64,000 nt of DNA from Ehretia macrophylla (GCA_037974665.1 CM075783.1:17454762-17518761), one strand, 5' to 3'; shown: positions 33,031 through 46,101, counted from the stretch's first letter. The notes: generated by a model from the sequence alone, not told the origin. Numbers and translations are program-made.

Positions 33031-34199
33031 ATGACAAGTAATAAAGTGATAAGTAAAGATCGTTCCCACGAGGACTGTGATTACTAAGTACTGAAATTGA
33101 TTTAGCTCTAACTTTATTTGAACAATCACGAATTGAGAATTTGTAACTAATTACTAAAGAAATTATAGAACTTATAAGAGAAATAGCAACTAACACAATT
33201 ACGAAATTAACAAAAGATGGTAATTCAATAATTAAAAGACTCTAAGGAATTCGATTTCACCAAGATTAATCCTATTTGAAACTAGTGATTAAAATCAATT
33301 GACGCCTATTCCTTACGTTGCCAGTAATTTCGCTAAGGTAGATATTAATCTTTCTCAAGTATCAATAACCTATTCCAATAAGAAAACTAACTACATCTTT
33401 GTGATAACTGTGAACTTATGGAACACATTAAGCCCTATAAATTCAAATGCTGCACTAGATCTCATAACTATCTCTAGCTTATGATGATTTAATGGTATTT
33501 CATACGTAGTCTAATTTAGTTATTAGTTCTCAGTCTCAAACTAAATCATGACTTATGTAATTGTTGATCAGGCAACCACAAGCGTTAAATTCAGCATAAA
33601 AACGCAAATATGAAATAGTTCATCAATGAATTAATACCAAAAGCATCAAATATTCAAAATTCGGCTACATCGTAGCCCTAGAAAAATAGCTTAGAACATA
33701 ATCATGAAAATAAATAAAATTCCAATTGTAACGTAAAACATGATAACATAGATAGAGAAAACTAGGATTTGAAGAAGAATTGGAGCAGAAGTCCGTCTCC
33801 GGATCGTTCCTCCATCTTCATCTCGTCACTCCTCTCTTCCTCTCCCTCTGTAATCTTGCTTTTTCTCCCATCTTGCTGGCTATCCCCTTCTCTCGTTTTT
33901 ATCCTTTTATTTCATAGGGTTTCTTTCTTTTCTTGCCAATTTACAAAACTGCCTTTAATTTTCCTGCGATGCTGCGCAGCTGCGCTACTTCTATTTGTTT
34001 TTCAATTTCTCCACAAATTGTATAGAAGCCAACAAATGTCTCTTTAATATTTGCCTCAAACTCATATTGTCTCTTGGAAATTACCTACAATGCAAATCAA
34101 AGACAAAACTAATCAAATTGCTCATAAATTACTCAAAAACTAACAAAGCTTAAGTGAAAATGTGCTGAAATCATATATCAATAATACACCAAACAAACA
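33031..34199 (-). repeat. Athila LTR, 3' copy
   Basis: Matches 39900-41087 in the same orientation, sharing GACAAGTAATAAAGTGATAA-type sequence, CGTTCCCACGAGGACTG and a GCGCAGCTGCGC palindrome (near 33976). Its left edge does not match the other LTR and may be truncated. Confidence 0.7.
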
Positions 34200-37045
34200 C
34201 CCCCAAACTTAAGCTTTGATTGTCCTCAAGCAAAAGACACAACTAAAGAAAAAAACAACCTAAAAACTAACGGCTCGACACAATATAACTCATAAAAGCA
34301 ATGCTGTAGGATAGTAAATCTTCACGGCCTCAATAGCTTTTTCCCAACTCAAGAGGTGACTTACAATCACAAGCATGAGAAATCTCAACTTCACATAAGT
34401 CTCATTTTACTTCCAATCCCCCAACTCAGTGTGTGAATAGTCTCTATCCTAATCAATTGTACATGGATGAGTTTATGCAAGCTAAGTGAATTTTCAATGT
34501 AAATCTGTTATATTCAATCACTTAGGACTTCATAGGATCACTTTTAATGTCACTCTCCACTAATATAAGTTAATCATCGCATTAAAGATTAGAAGGACTT
34601 TTCATTTGGTTGTAACGTGTGGCTAGGTTCAAGGTAGGATAATGGATATAATAAATAGCTAAACTACCTATAAGCACACAACTATTCGAGGATGTTCAAT
34701 GGAGCACATGTCAACTCTACTTCGTACCACCACAATTATTCAACATATCTCTTTTCTTTCTTATTTCATTTCACTTCCTCAACATGCATCCACAACATTA
34801 ACAAAACACATAAAGAGTCCACACTTCCCCGAACTTGCATTTTGATATTAACTACAAGGAGTGTGACTCTTCTCTTTTTTTTCTCAATATTTCATTTTTT
34901 TCTGAAACAAAACAACACATCAACAAATCATCAAACCTCCCATCATTCAATACAGAACAATCATATGTTACAAGTAGGAGGGTCATAATATGGGGAAATC
35001 AAACCTGACAAGTTAAGGAAGATATTGTAAGTTGCATAAGAAAGAAAAGGTTGTCTTAGGCTCCAGGGGTGAACTAGGGATATTCAATTATTACAAATGT
35101 TGGCTTGAAAGGCTCAAACGATCCAAAGATGACCTAAATCATTTCTCTAATGCTATGCAACCTAGGATTTCATCTCGAGTGGCAATCAAGCAAGTTCTAA
35201 AGTCCTATACTCATTTTTCTATTCACTTAAACTCACATAATCCTTCTCTAAGCAACAACATAACTAGGTGAGGCTAAGTGCGCAATAAGTGAGGATTTTT
35301 CGTAAAACAAAACTATGCTTCAGTCAATTATGCTCATTACCATCATATACTTCTTACGCTACTCATCATCGGCCTATTTCTTATCTTTCTAGCATCACTT
35401 TCAACATTTTGGTTTTTTTTTTGTTTTCAAATTTTTCTGATTTTTTTTAAAACATAATAAAAATAACAAAACACACAAAAATAAAAACACATAATATGAA
35501 TACTAAAAGAACAAGTTCATAGAGGAAAATACATAACAACCACCCCCAAACTTGGAAATAGAAAATAACTAAAACACATAACACAAAGAAAAAACACATA
35601 ACACAAAACTCATTAAGACAAGTTCACAATACAAATAATGAGACGCCACCCCTAAACTTTAAAGAAAAACATTGTCCTCAATGTGAAAATACAAAATAAA
35701 ATAAATCAGAGGACTTTCCTGAATAGTCTCTACAGTCATTGAGCGTCCGGGATGTAGTCATTGCTACTATAACTTCAGCCAAGGAACATAGTGGAAGTAG
35801 AATTTACCCAACAAACACAAAATAAGTTCAAGAACGAACACAACCAAACTCTTGCACTCCTATCTGAATGCCGCAAGATTCCAATTATTCTGTGTACTTT
35901 GTTGAGACTTGAACAAACAGTTATCAAATCTGGAACCTCTCCACCCAACAGATACAACTCACCAATACCCCCAATCAGCAAAATTTCATCACAACCCATA
36001 AAGCACAAGTATACCTAATAACACAAAATAAGGATTTTTTTTCAATGCCCTTCGCGCAATTCTGTAACAAGATTTGTCTTCCTTTTTTTTCTCTGTTACA
36101 ATCCAGTAACGCACATCAAAAAGTAGTACTCACCAAAACATGAAGGTTCTTAGTCGCTGCTTGTGAGACTCCACCGTCAACGCTTGTGTGGTGCAAATGA
36201 GCACTAGGGGGGCTTCAGCTATGAGTAAGTAGGAGAAACTAGTGGGTGACGTAAGAGGAATGGTGAGGTGATAAAGAGAGAGAGTGAGGTGGTTGTTGTC
36301 TCCATTGCTCTGGTGTCGTCGTCGGTAGAAGCTCATCGGTGTAGGTATGGTGGGTGTGGTGGTGTCGTCTATGGGGTGGTAGGAGAGAGAAAGAGAGTGA
36401 CTGAAATGTGAGAGAGCGTGATAGAGAGAGATTTGAGATTTGGTTGTTGTCGAGAGAGATCTGATGGTTTGGGTTTCAATGATTTAGGTTGAGAAATATC
36501 TAATGGTTTGGGTGGTAATAGGGCTTAGGGTTTAGAGAGAAAGAAATGATTTGTGTTTGGGTGTTGATGGTGGCGATTGAGAGATGGAGAATGATTTTCT
36601 TTTAATTTTTGATTTTTTTTTTAACGTCAAACAAAAAGACGCCAGTGCAGCTGCGCTATTTTTTAGTGCAACAATGCTGCTTCAAAAACGTAACTTTTAA
36701 CAGCATCAGCGCAGCTGCGCTACATTTTGGTGCAACAACACTACTTTCACAGCTCTATTTTTTCTTACTTTTCTCTTCAACACACGCATCTCCCTTAATC
36801 CAAACACCATTATTTGCACATTTTATCCCTAAATTGACTTGGTAGAATTTCTCTTTGACTTGTCTTCCCCCAAACTTGTTCTTGAACCTATCATGATAAT
36901 AAAAATTAACAATTAACTACGACAATTATAACTCAAAAATTAACTAAAAACAATTAAAACTATTAAATCAAGAAAAGTGAAAAAATTCGGGTTGCCTCCC
37001 GAAAAGAGCTTGTTTTAACGTCGACAGCCCGACGGAGCTATTGCT
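34200..37045 (-). other. Athila 3' non-coding region
   Basis: Between the integrase piece and the 3' LTR no gene is recognised. Athila elements often carry a long region here. It holds GA-rich and GGT-rich stretches (36200-36560), and GCAGCTGCGCT motifs at about 36648 and 36712 that recur in the LTRs. Confidence 0.5.
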
Positions 37046-39613
37046 TCATGATGAGTTGAGGTGGACAACGGTCTTGTGTTTGTCAAACTCATCATCCCAA
37101 TAAGCCTTCAACCGTTGTTCGTTAACCTTGAACGTCCCTTTCTTTGAATGATTTATTTCAACAGCTCCATAGGGAAACACCTTCGTTACAACAAAAGGAC
37201 CAGACCATCTTGACTTGCGTTTTCCAGGAAGTCGTGGGTTATAAAGAAGTATTTGTTGCCCAGGTGAGAAATGTTTTCCCAAAATAGGTTCATTATGCCA
37301 CTCTTTTGTCATCTCCTTGTAACTTTTTGCATTCTCATCTTCTTTATCACATAATTTTTCCCGCTCATTCAATTGCAACGATTCTTTCTCACCCACTGCT
37401 CGCACACCTATATTTAGTTGTTTAGCAGACCACTATTCTTTGTGTTCCAATCCCACCGGAATAAAAGAACCATCTTGTAACAAGCTAGCCTCTAAGGGAT
37501 CTAATTGACCCCTATGGTTAGACACTATAGCTTTTACGGTATCAATGTGAAAATAACTATCACTCACTTCTAGGTACTTGTAAGATTTGAACACATTAAA
37601 GGTTATCTCTTCATCTTGTACTTGCAATTTAAGCTCACCCTTTCGAACATCAATAAGTGCTCCTCCAATTGCAAGGAAAGGTCTTCCAAGAATGATAGGA
37701 ATTTCCCTGTCTTCTTCCATATCAAGTACTATAAAATCTGCAGGAAAGATGAATTTATTGACTTTGACAAGCACATCTTCAATGATTCCCCTCTGATGAT
37801 TTAGTGAGCGATTAGCTAACTGTAATATTACAGTTATGGGTCTTGCCTCTCCTAAACTAAGCTTCTTGAAAATAGACAAAGGCATTAAATTAATACTAGT
37901 ACCTAAATCACACAAAGCTTGCTCAAAAACAACATTGCCAATTTCACATAGAATAGTAAAACTCCATGGATCTTTGAGTTTTTGTGGTAGCTTCTTTTGT
38001 AGAATAGCGCGACACTCTTCAATAAGTGCAATTGTCTCATAATCTCCAAGCTTCCTCTTATTCGAAAGGATGTCCTTCATAAATTTCACATAACTCGGCA
38101 TTTGTTCAAGCGCATCCACAAATGGAATATTAATGTGAAGCTTCTTAAAGACTTCAAGAAATTTAGCAAATTGCTTATCAAATTTATTTTTCTGCAATCG
38201 TTGAGGGAATGGCACAACCACATGTAGCTCCTTCATAGGTTGTGGCTGAGCTTCTAATTTCTCTTCATCTTTCGCCTTATTATTGGCTTCACTTTTCTCA
38301 ACCTTCTTGGTTCTCACTGGCTCCTCTAATTCTTTGCTGCTTCTCAAAGTGATTGCTTTGCAATGCTCCATGCCATCTCTTTTGGGATTTACCTCTGAAG
38401 TACTAGGTAAACTTCCTTTTTGTCTTTCAGAAAACAAAGTAGCCATTTGAGTAAATTGCACCTCTAAATTTCTGATTTGTGCAGATTGGATTTGGAAGTT
38501 TGTCCTAGTTTTATTCATAAACTGAGTCAGCAAATTCACCAACTGGGCCAATGCATCTTCCAAGTTTACCTTATTCTCTGGTGATGGGTTATTCTGCTCA
38601 GGCTGCAACATATTCTGATTATTTATCCAAGATAGATTAGGATGGTAACTCAATCTTGGATAATATCTGTTGGGATATTGATTGTGTTGCTGCCCATTAA
38701 AGTTCCGCACATACAGTGCTTGTTATGTTGTGCCTTGCACAAATGGATTGCCAACTTGATATTCTGTACTATAATGTGGACCACAACAAAACTCGCACAC
38801 TACTGCCGCTTAGACAACATTAGCAGTTACTTGATTATTTTGCATCTGTTTCGCGAGATTGTCAATTTTTGCTGCCAAAGCAGTTATAGCATCAATCTCA
38901 TGGATCCCAGCTATCTTCTTTGGTATGATTCTCTCGCTCGACCACTGCTGATTGTTTAAGACAATATCCTCAAGCAACGCATAAGCTTCATCTGCTGTCT
39001 TGTTCATTAAAGCTTCTCCTACTAATGCATCAATCAAAGTTCTTGTGGTGCTAATCAGCCCATTGTAAAAAATGTGAACTTGCATCCACCTAGGTACACC
39101 ATGATTAGGACACGACCTCAACAACGCCTTATACCTTTCCCATGCTTTACACAAAGTTTTTCCTTCATGTTGTGCAAAATTATTGATTTCTATGTGCAGC
39201 TTCACTGTCTTTCCAGGTGGAAAAAATCTTAACAAAAACTTGTGCACCAAATCCTCCTATGTAGTGATTGAATCTGAAGGCAGTGAGTTCAACCATTCCT
39301 TAGCTTGATCCCTCAAAAAGAAAGGAAACAAGCGAAGGCGCAGAGCTTCATTAGTGACTCCATTGTACTTAACAGTTCCGCAGACTTCTAGAAAATTCAC
39401 GATGTGTTGATTAGGATCTTCAGAAGGCAGTCCATGGAACTGGATATTCTGAATCAACTGTAGCGTCACTGTCTTCAAGTCAAAATTATTCGCCTGAATC
39501 GTTGGCCTTCTAATCACAGGTTGAATTCTAGTGGGTGGCAAAGCATAGTCTCGCAGTGTTCTAGGTAGATTTTCCTGGTTATTTTCACCTTGTACTTGTA
39601 CTATTTGAGCCAT
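37046..39613 (-). pseudogene. Athila gag-protease region and integrase piece
   Basis: Starting at an ATG at 39613, MAQIVQVQGENNQENLPRTL and LRDYALPPTRIQP, FRDQAKEWLNSLPS and GKTLCKAWERYKALLRSCPN are Athila-type gag. Downstream, YVKFMKDILSNKRKLGDYET, ALCDLGTSINLMPLSIFKKL and IPIILGRPFLAIGGALIDV are protease-like. The last part, LYNPRLPGKRKSRWSGPFVV, is the integrase C-terminal end. The region is a fossil with more than one break. Confidence 0.8.
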
Positions 39614-39843
39614 GTTTTCCTGTAGGTGGTGGGTAATAGCTTTTTGTCCCTTTCTATTCTTTCGACAAGTTCGCTCTATCTCAAGATCAAAAGGCAACAA
39701 ATTGCTCCCTCCCAACTTACACATGCACCTAACGGAATATGTTCTTGAAACACACGTAACGAAAATAAGAGAACAAAACAAAACAAACTAAAATCCAAAG
39801 TAAAATCAAAGCTATTTGGTATCGATATTAATAATGACACAGT

Positions 39844-39860
39844 CGCCGACAACAGCGCCA
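39844..39860 (-). other. Primer-binding site (tRNA-Asp type)
   Basis: On the minus strand TGGCGCTGTTGTCGGCG resembles the 3' end complement of tRNA-Asp used by Athila elements. It lies 6 bp inside the 5' LTR. Confidence 0.7.
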
Positions 39861-39866
39861 AAAACT

Positions 39867-41087
39867 TGTTGTATGATTTCTAACGCAAGTGCACGTATCG
39901 CAACAAGTAATAAAGTGATAAGTAAAGATCGTTCCCACGAGGACTGTAATTACTAAGTATCGAAATTGATTTAACTCTAACTTTATTTGGACAATCATGA
40001 ATTGAGAATTTGTAACTAATTACTTACAAAATTATAGAACTTATAAGAGAAATAGCAACTAAGACAATTACGAAATTAATAAAAGATGGTAATTCAATAA
40101 TTAAAAGACTCTAGGGATTTCGATTTCACCAAAATTAATCATATTTGAAACTAGTGATTTAAATCAATTGATGCCTATTCTTAACGTTGCTAGCAATTTC
40201 GCTAAGGTAAATATTAATCTTTCTCAAGCATCAATAACCAATCCCAATAAGCAAGCTAACTACATCTCTGTGATAACTGTGAACTTATGGAACGCATTAA
40301 GCCCTAGAAATTCAAATGCTGCACTAGATCTCATAACTATCTCTAGCTTATGACAATTTAATGGTATTTAATACGTTGTCTAATTTAGTTATCACTTCTC
40401 AGTCTCAAATGAAATCAAGACTCATGTAATTGTTGATCAAGCAACCACAAGCATTAAACTCAGCATAAAATACTAAACGCAAATATGAAATAGTTCATCA
40501 ATGAATTAAAACCAAAAGCATCAAATATTCAAAATTCAGCTACATCGTAACCCTAGAAAAATAGTTTAGAACATAATCATGAAAATAAATAAAATTCCAA
40601 TTGTAACGTAAAACATGATAACAAAGATAAAGAAAACTAGGATTTGGAGAAGAATTGGGGCAGAAGTCCGTCTCCGGATCGTTCCTCCATCTTCAACTCG
40701 CGAATCCTCTTTCTCTCTCCCTCTGGAACGTTGCTTTTTCTCTCCTCTTGATGGTTGCCGACTTCTCACGTTTTTCTCCTTTTATTTCATAGGGTTTCTT
40801 TCTTTTCTTGCCAATTTACAAAATTGCCCTTAATTTTCCTGCGATGCTACGCAGCTGCGCTATGACTGCGCTACTTCTATTTGTTCTTCAATTCCTCCAC
40901 AAATTGCTAAAATCCAATCCTTTGCAATTTCTCTTCAATCTTTGCTTCAAAACTCAGATTGTCTCTTGAAAATTACTTACAATGCAAATCAAAGACAAAA
41001 CTAATCAAATTGCTCATAAATTACTCAAAAACTAACAAAATTTAAGTGAAAAGGTGTTGAAATACTATATAAATAATACACCCAACA
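39867..41087 (-). repeat. Athila LTR, 5' copy
   Basis: 1221 bp from TGTTG to CAACA, next to the primer site. On its outer side it meets CACTA coding sequence (41088), where GTCCA would be the target-site copy. Confidence 0.75.
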
Positions 41088-41172
41088 GTCCACGGCCTGC
41101 ACTGTCACTTAATGGCCCCGTCCCGAGGAATCGTCTAATTCCACTTGAAGAGTTATCTTTACCTGCAGCCAT
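41088..41172 (-). pseudogene. CACTA Ptta gene, N-terminal exon
   Basis: The minus-strand ATG at 41172 gives MAAGKDNSSSGIRRFLGTGP and LSDSAGRG, then the LTR block begins. Coding resumes at 29592 with YTSTSGAPID. The start is judged from the Met, the low-complexity N-terminus usual for this family, and the lack of coding farther upstream. Confidence 0.6.
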
Positions 41173-41332
41173 GTTTGTTTTTCTACAAATACAAATAATA
41201 AATTAAAAGGTAATTGCTACACACATTAATAGATAGATAAACATGATCTAGTGATTTAACAATAAATTGTTTTCATCATTCCGTAAATAAGTCAAATATG
41301 TCAACATGATTGTTACATAATAAACAAACTAA

Positions 41333-41452
41333 CTAAATATCATCTTCATCCTCATCATCAGCGTCATCATCATCACCGTCATCATCATCGTCATCATCAT
41401 CATCATCTTCATCTTGTTCATCATTATCATCATCATCATCTTCTTCATCTTC

Positions 41453-41497
<45 letters not shown>

Positions 41498-41578
41498 TTC
41501 TTCTTCTTCTTCTTTAGTCTCATCGTCCTCTTGCTGAGCATCATGTTGAGCATGTAAATCATTAATATATTCGCTCAA
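41333..41578 (-). other. Highly acidic frame from a (TCA)n tract
   Basis: A minus-strand frame of about 80 residues begins MSEYINDLHAQHDAQQEDDE and then is almost only Asp and Glu, encoded by a (TCA/TCT)n tract at 41341-41515. It lies inside the CACTA element upstream of the Ptta N-terminal exon. Acidic tails occur in CACTA TNP2 proteins, so it may be the last trace of one. Equally, it may be a microsatellite that happens to be open. Confidence 0.45.
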
Positions 41579-41589
41579 TCTTTATAGGG

Positions 41590-42115
41590 ACTGGACAAGA
41601 TGGGTCTCCATGGAAATAGACCAGTTCGTCTCCATTTTGTAACTGGGCCTCTCCAAATGGAGACAGCCCAGTTCGTTCCCAAAATGGAGACTGCCTGAGC
41701 CGTCTCCATTTTGGAGCGTTGGGCCTCTCCCCATAGAGACAGACCGAGCTGTCTCCATTTGAAGCGCTAGGCCTCTCCATATGGAAATGGCCTAGTCTGT
41801 CTCCAAAACCCGTCTCCATTTTAGAGCGCTAGGCCTCTCCAAATGGAGACGGCCTAGTTCGTCTCCAAAATGGAGACGGACCGAGTCGTCTCCATTTTGG
41901 AGCGCTGGGCCTCTCCCCATGGAGATGGCCCATTTCATTTCTAAAATGTCGTCTCATTTTGTAGAATCCCGCTAGGCCTTCTCCAAAAGGAGACTACCCA
42001 AGTCGTGTCCATCTGGAAGCCCAATTATCCAAATGGAGATGGCTAAAAAATAGAGACGGATCGGGTCGTCTCCATTTGGTGACGGCCTATAACTTCCGTC
42101 TCTAGTTTTTTTTTG
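41590..42115. repeat. CACTA right subterminal repeats
   Basis: Alternating motifs GTCTCCATTTTGGAGCGCT and GGCCTCTCCAAATGGAGAC form a series of dyads with a period near 110 bp. They share the GTCTCCA core with the left array. Confidence 0.8.
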
Positions 42116-42121
42116 TTAGAA

Positions 42122-42717
42122 TTATTTAAGATAATAAAATTTTACATATTAGAATATATTAGTTCAAAATTTATAAAAACATGTGAAAATACTATATGAT
42201 TTTTAATTTTTTTGACCTTTTATCAAACTACAAATTATTGAATTAGTAGTTATTTTTTTGTAACTAAAATGCTTATAAAAATACAATGTAAATGAAGTTA
42301 ATTCATTAATAATTCCACAAAATTGATTATGAACCAAAAATTTACTACTACGTAGTAATTTTGAAAATTGGATAAGTAATAAATAATTATTTTATATTTT
42401 ATATTTAAATCTTATATTAATTATATTTTTATTACTTCTCAATTTACATAGAATATTAATAAACCGCTTATATTATTGAATTAGTTCTCAATTAGGATCA
42501 TATATCTAATGTCAAAGTTATAGAATTTCAAAAAAAAATTAATAATCCATAAATATTATATAATTAATTATATAAACACAATAATTTAAATAGTTATTAA
42601 AAGAATAAAAGTGTTGAATTAAACAAATAGTAAACTAATGTAGTTGTATATAAATAAAATATGTTATAATTCTAAAAGCATGTTTTATAATTAAACAGCT
42701 TAAGTTGAATTTTAAAA
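42122..42717. other. Very AT-rich spacer
   Basis: No frame or repeat family is recognised. The sequence is mostly A and T with short TAATTATAT-type runs. Confidence 0.5.
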
Positions 42718-43271
42718 ACTTTTATCAATGTCGTCAAGTCGCGTCACCATTATTCTTTATCACGGGAATTGAACTGTATCATTGCTCAATCTTGTTGTTA
42801 GTACGATATGAAAAAAATTGTACATACCACGGTACAAAAGATAATGAAATACCAGGGCCCCGTTTTGGAAGTGACATGGCGTGAGTAGGTTTTGAATGCA
42901 ATGTGTTAGCGTGCACGCCATGTTCCCAATTATTTGACATAACGACATCCCTGTATTTCTGTCTCCAAGAAAAATATTTTTTTCTTCTTTATTATAATTA
43001 ACGTATACATCATCATAACAACCAAAACTTTTATCAATGTCGTCAAGTCCATTGATTAATATTATTCGTCACGGGCTGTCAGATGGACCATTGATCAATC
43101 TTGTCATTAGTACGATAAGAACATCATATACGCTACTACGGGGCAGAAGGTCGTCTGAACTGGTAGGCCCCGTTTTGCATAGTAGATGACTTCAGCAGCT
43201 TTTAAATCTCCAAAGTAGCGTGCACGCCATGTCCTCAATTATTTGACCCATTGATGACCAGTGGTACACAG
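42718..43271. repeat. 309-bp tandem duplication, unknown identity
   Basis: Two units start at 42718 and 43027. Shared islands are CTTTTATCAATGTCGTCAAG, CAATCTTGT, TTAGTACGAT, GGCCCCGTTTTG and AGCGTGCACGCCATGT, all at the same 309-bp offset. The last contains the 10-bp palindrome GCGTGCACGC. Between the islands the units have diverged. No protein is encoded. It is not part of the elements on either side. Confidence 0.8.
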
Positions 43272-46101
43272 TCACGTGCTCGCGAACCATTCGTGTGAGA
43301 CCCCGTATCGAGCCCATGTGCATTTTATAGCATTTCATGTATTTTTGCATAATTTAATATGCATTTATATTAGTTAATATGTATTTACATAGTTTAACAT
43401 GTCTTCATCTCATTTTAAGTGCATTATATTTATTAAGTACATTTACGTATTTTTAATATCGTAGGCACTAATTAAATTATGCCACATCACAATAGCTAAC
43501 TAAAACAATTACATTTGAACTAAATGACACACTAGCAAAACATGAGTAAGTTGAGGGGCATTCTTGTCTTTTGGCAAATCAAGAAAATATCCCACCTAAC
43601 TTAAAACACCTAAACTAAGCTAAACACATACACATACACACAAAAAAAAAATACAGTACTCATACACACACACACGATCAAACTATTAGGAAGAGAGAAA
43701 AAAGATGAAAGAAAAGGGAAATAAGAGAAGAAAGAAGAAAGAAGGAAGAAAATGAAGAACAAGACATATTCAGCCATTTTCTTGCTTCTAGGTGTGATGT
43801 CGGGGAATTTCATCACATCTATTAAATAACAGTTGCAAAATTACTTGAGTATTTTATGTGCATTTTCTTTTTTGTTTAATTGCTTTACTATTGGGCACTA
43901 TTCATAAGAAATTTGACTGTCTTAAATGCTTGATTTAATATTTTTCCTAGATAGTATAACCAATAAAAAGAATCGAAAACTTGTAGTTTTGGATTTGGGA
44001 GACCAGGAATATGCATTTGAAAAATGATTTGTACTTCGTGTGAATAGTGTCACGTAAGTATAACACTAGTTTTAGCTAATTGTCAATTAAGTGGAGTTTT
44101 AACTTAGTTTGACCATTAATTAGGAGCATTTGTGTAACACCCCGATCCCTCTCGAAACCGGAGCCCCAAACCCAAAACCTAAGGCACGAAACACGAGGAA
44201 AAACAAACAGAGGCTCCCCTGTTTATAAGGTTAATTAAAAACATGCAAGCAGCAAGTACGGCCATAATAAGACACCCCAACTTCAACCATCCCACTTTTC
44301 CCAATCTCAAGGCCATCCGAGCCTTAGTCAGAAAAACATAACCACACGAGCATGCAATCAAAAGACAATAAAGTCTATCTTTAGTTATTACATGCCAATT
44401 AAGACACTAACTATTCAAGACTACAACTTTAATTACAACCTACAAAATCTATCATTAATACATACAGGATCTCAAAGGTCTCAAAATAAAACATAATATA
44501 ATAACACACATCTTCAAAGGGATTCAACCTTAGCAAGATAAGCAATCAGCAACACAACACTCAAGATAGTTGTTCTAACTGCACCTATAACATGTTAAAA
44601 TGAGGAATGAGTAACCAAAGTTACAGTGAGGGAGGTGATGCAGCATATCGGGCGTGCAACATGTTATGCAACAAAGATAGCCATATATATAACACAAAGT
44701 AACAAGACTAGATAGACAAGTATTTAACCACATATAAAAAGGATACGGTTCAACTTGTCTTCAATCATGAGCCACGAGCCAAGATCTTGAAGCAAGTGCC
44801 GGCAAAACCCTTATTCCTCCAAAATGGGATACTCTGGATGTACCTCGATCCTACGACCCTTTCTCCTGAAGTAGGTCCGTATGCCCAGTAGGTGAACCAC
44901 GCCTCTAGGGTAGTGGAGTATACTCAGCGAGAGAAAGGGAATAGGCACCATGGTAGTCGAGAAAGCAAGACAAGCCCGATGCCGCCCGTGTTTCTTGATG
45001 CTACCATGTTTGAAAAGGTTGCGCAACCCCGAGACAAGATCACGAGAAACATGAATATCAAATCACGTAAGAGGAATGACAAAGTAGGTCGCACTCGTAG
45101 TTAATCACAAATAATACGAAAAGACTCAAGATAGCAAGTAAAATAATACATATAAACTTTATCAATTACTAAATAATTTAATTTAGAAACAATAAATCAA
45201 GTTAAGATGTACAGAAGAGATGAAGACTCCTTTACCTTGGATTAAGTCAAGAATCCCCTCATACCTTCTCCAATTACATGCATTATAGCTATAATTCAAA
45301 TAGAATTCATAATTAAGAACAAGTTAGATTTGATTGCAGTTAAACTAACACATACTCTTTAAGGTTAACTTTAAGTCTACTTTAAGATCTCTAATATGCA
45401 CTACATTACCTTAGCAACATGACATATCTTGATAATGCTTGTTAATTCACTTAGCTTGCATTCCCTATCGAACATTCCACATAACATACACAGGGTTCCA
45501 ACAATCTACATTCACTAAGCAATACTAGTTACACTAAGTTAAAGCAAGAATTCTAACATTACAATCATTCATATTCAAGCAACATTTTCTAGTTTAACAT
45601 AAAGCACAAAGAAAAGTTAAGGCGCTTTAGTTGACAATTACACTTTACTCAATCTAACTACATTTTGTTAACTCTTAACTACAATTAAAACTCAAGAAAA
45701 TAGCATTCAAACCAAGCATAACACAAAATACATTAAAGGCACTAGATAGTATGCTTTAATATTACACTTTAGTTACTAAGTTATAACATGCTAATTACTC
45801 AATGACAACTCAACTAAATCATGTTCAAACTTCTAACAACATTGCACTAAATTACTTTTACTACATAAATAACTATTATGACACTCCTTAATTCATGAAT
45901 CTTGCATTCGTTCTCAAACATCTCATTAAGTACATACAGGGTTCTAAAGCATTTAACTTCGCTAGGAGCATTATTTACATTCATTAAACTAAGATTACCA
46001 AGTCAAACCATCCAAAGCACTAAAATCACTTAACTTAATTTACAAGAGTTGACCACATTCTTGAGTTTCCTAACTTGCAATAAAAACCCTCTCATAGCTA
46101 A

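Larger units (their letters stand above)
33031..41087 (-). mobile_element. Athila-group LTR element, broken
   Basis: Read on the minus strand: LTR (41087-39867), tRNA-Asp type primer site (39860-39844), gag and protease-like coding, a piece of integrase C-terminal coding, a long non-coding 3' region, a purine tract (AAGTTTGGGGGTG) and the second LTR (34199 to about 33031). No reverse transcriptase is recognised. It is broken, with at least three breaks, and non-autonomous. The two LTRs are clearly alike but differ at several percent by eye, so it is older than the Tekay element at 46102-55849. No target duplication was found, and the left LTR edge is uncertain. Confidence 0.75.
27103..42121 (-). 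mobile_element. CACTA (En/Spm) element, interrupted
   Basis: The left end CACTACAAAAAAAAATTG at 27103 follows DC1 coding sequence directly. Subterminal arrays of GTCTCCA-type repeats lie at both ends (27125-27660 and 41590-42115). Near 42121 the inverted end is CTAACAAAAAAAAAC, a degraded version of the left terminus, so the right boundary is approximate and a target duplication cannot be shown. Between them a Ptta-type gene is read on the minus strand. No clear TNP2 transposase is visible, so it is non-autonomous or decayed. LTR-element DNA (29593-41087) is inserted in it. Confidence 0.75.

Noticed and set aside
41329-41562. A Met-rich minus-strand frame
   Set aside because: Shadow of the same trinucleotide tract that gives the acidic frame; poly-Met is not plausible.
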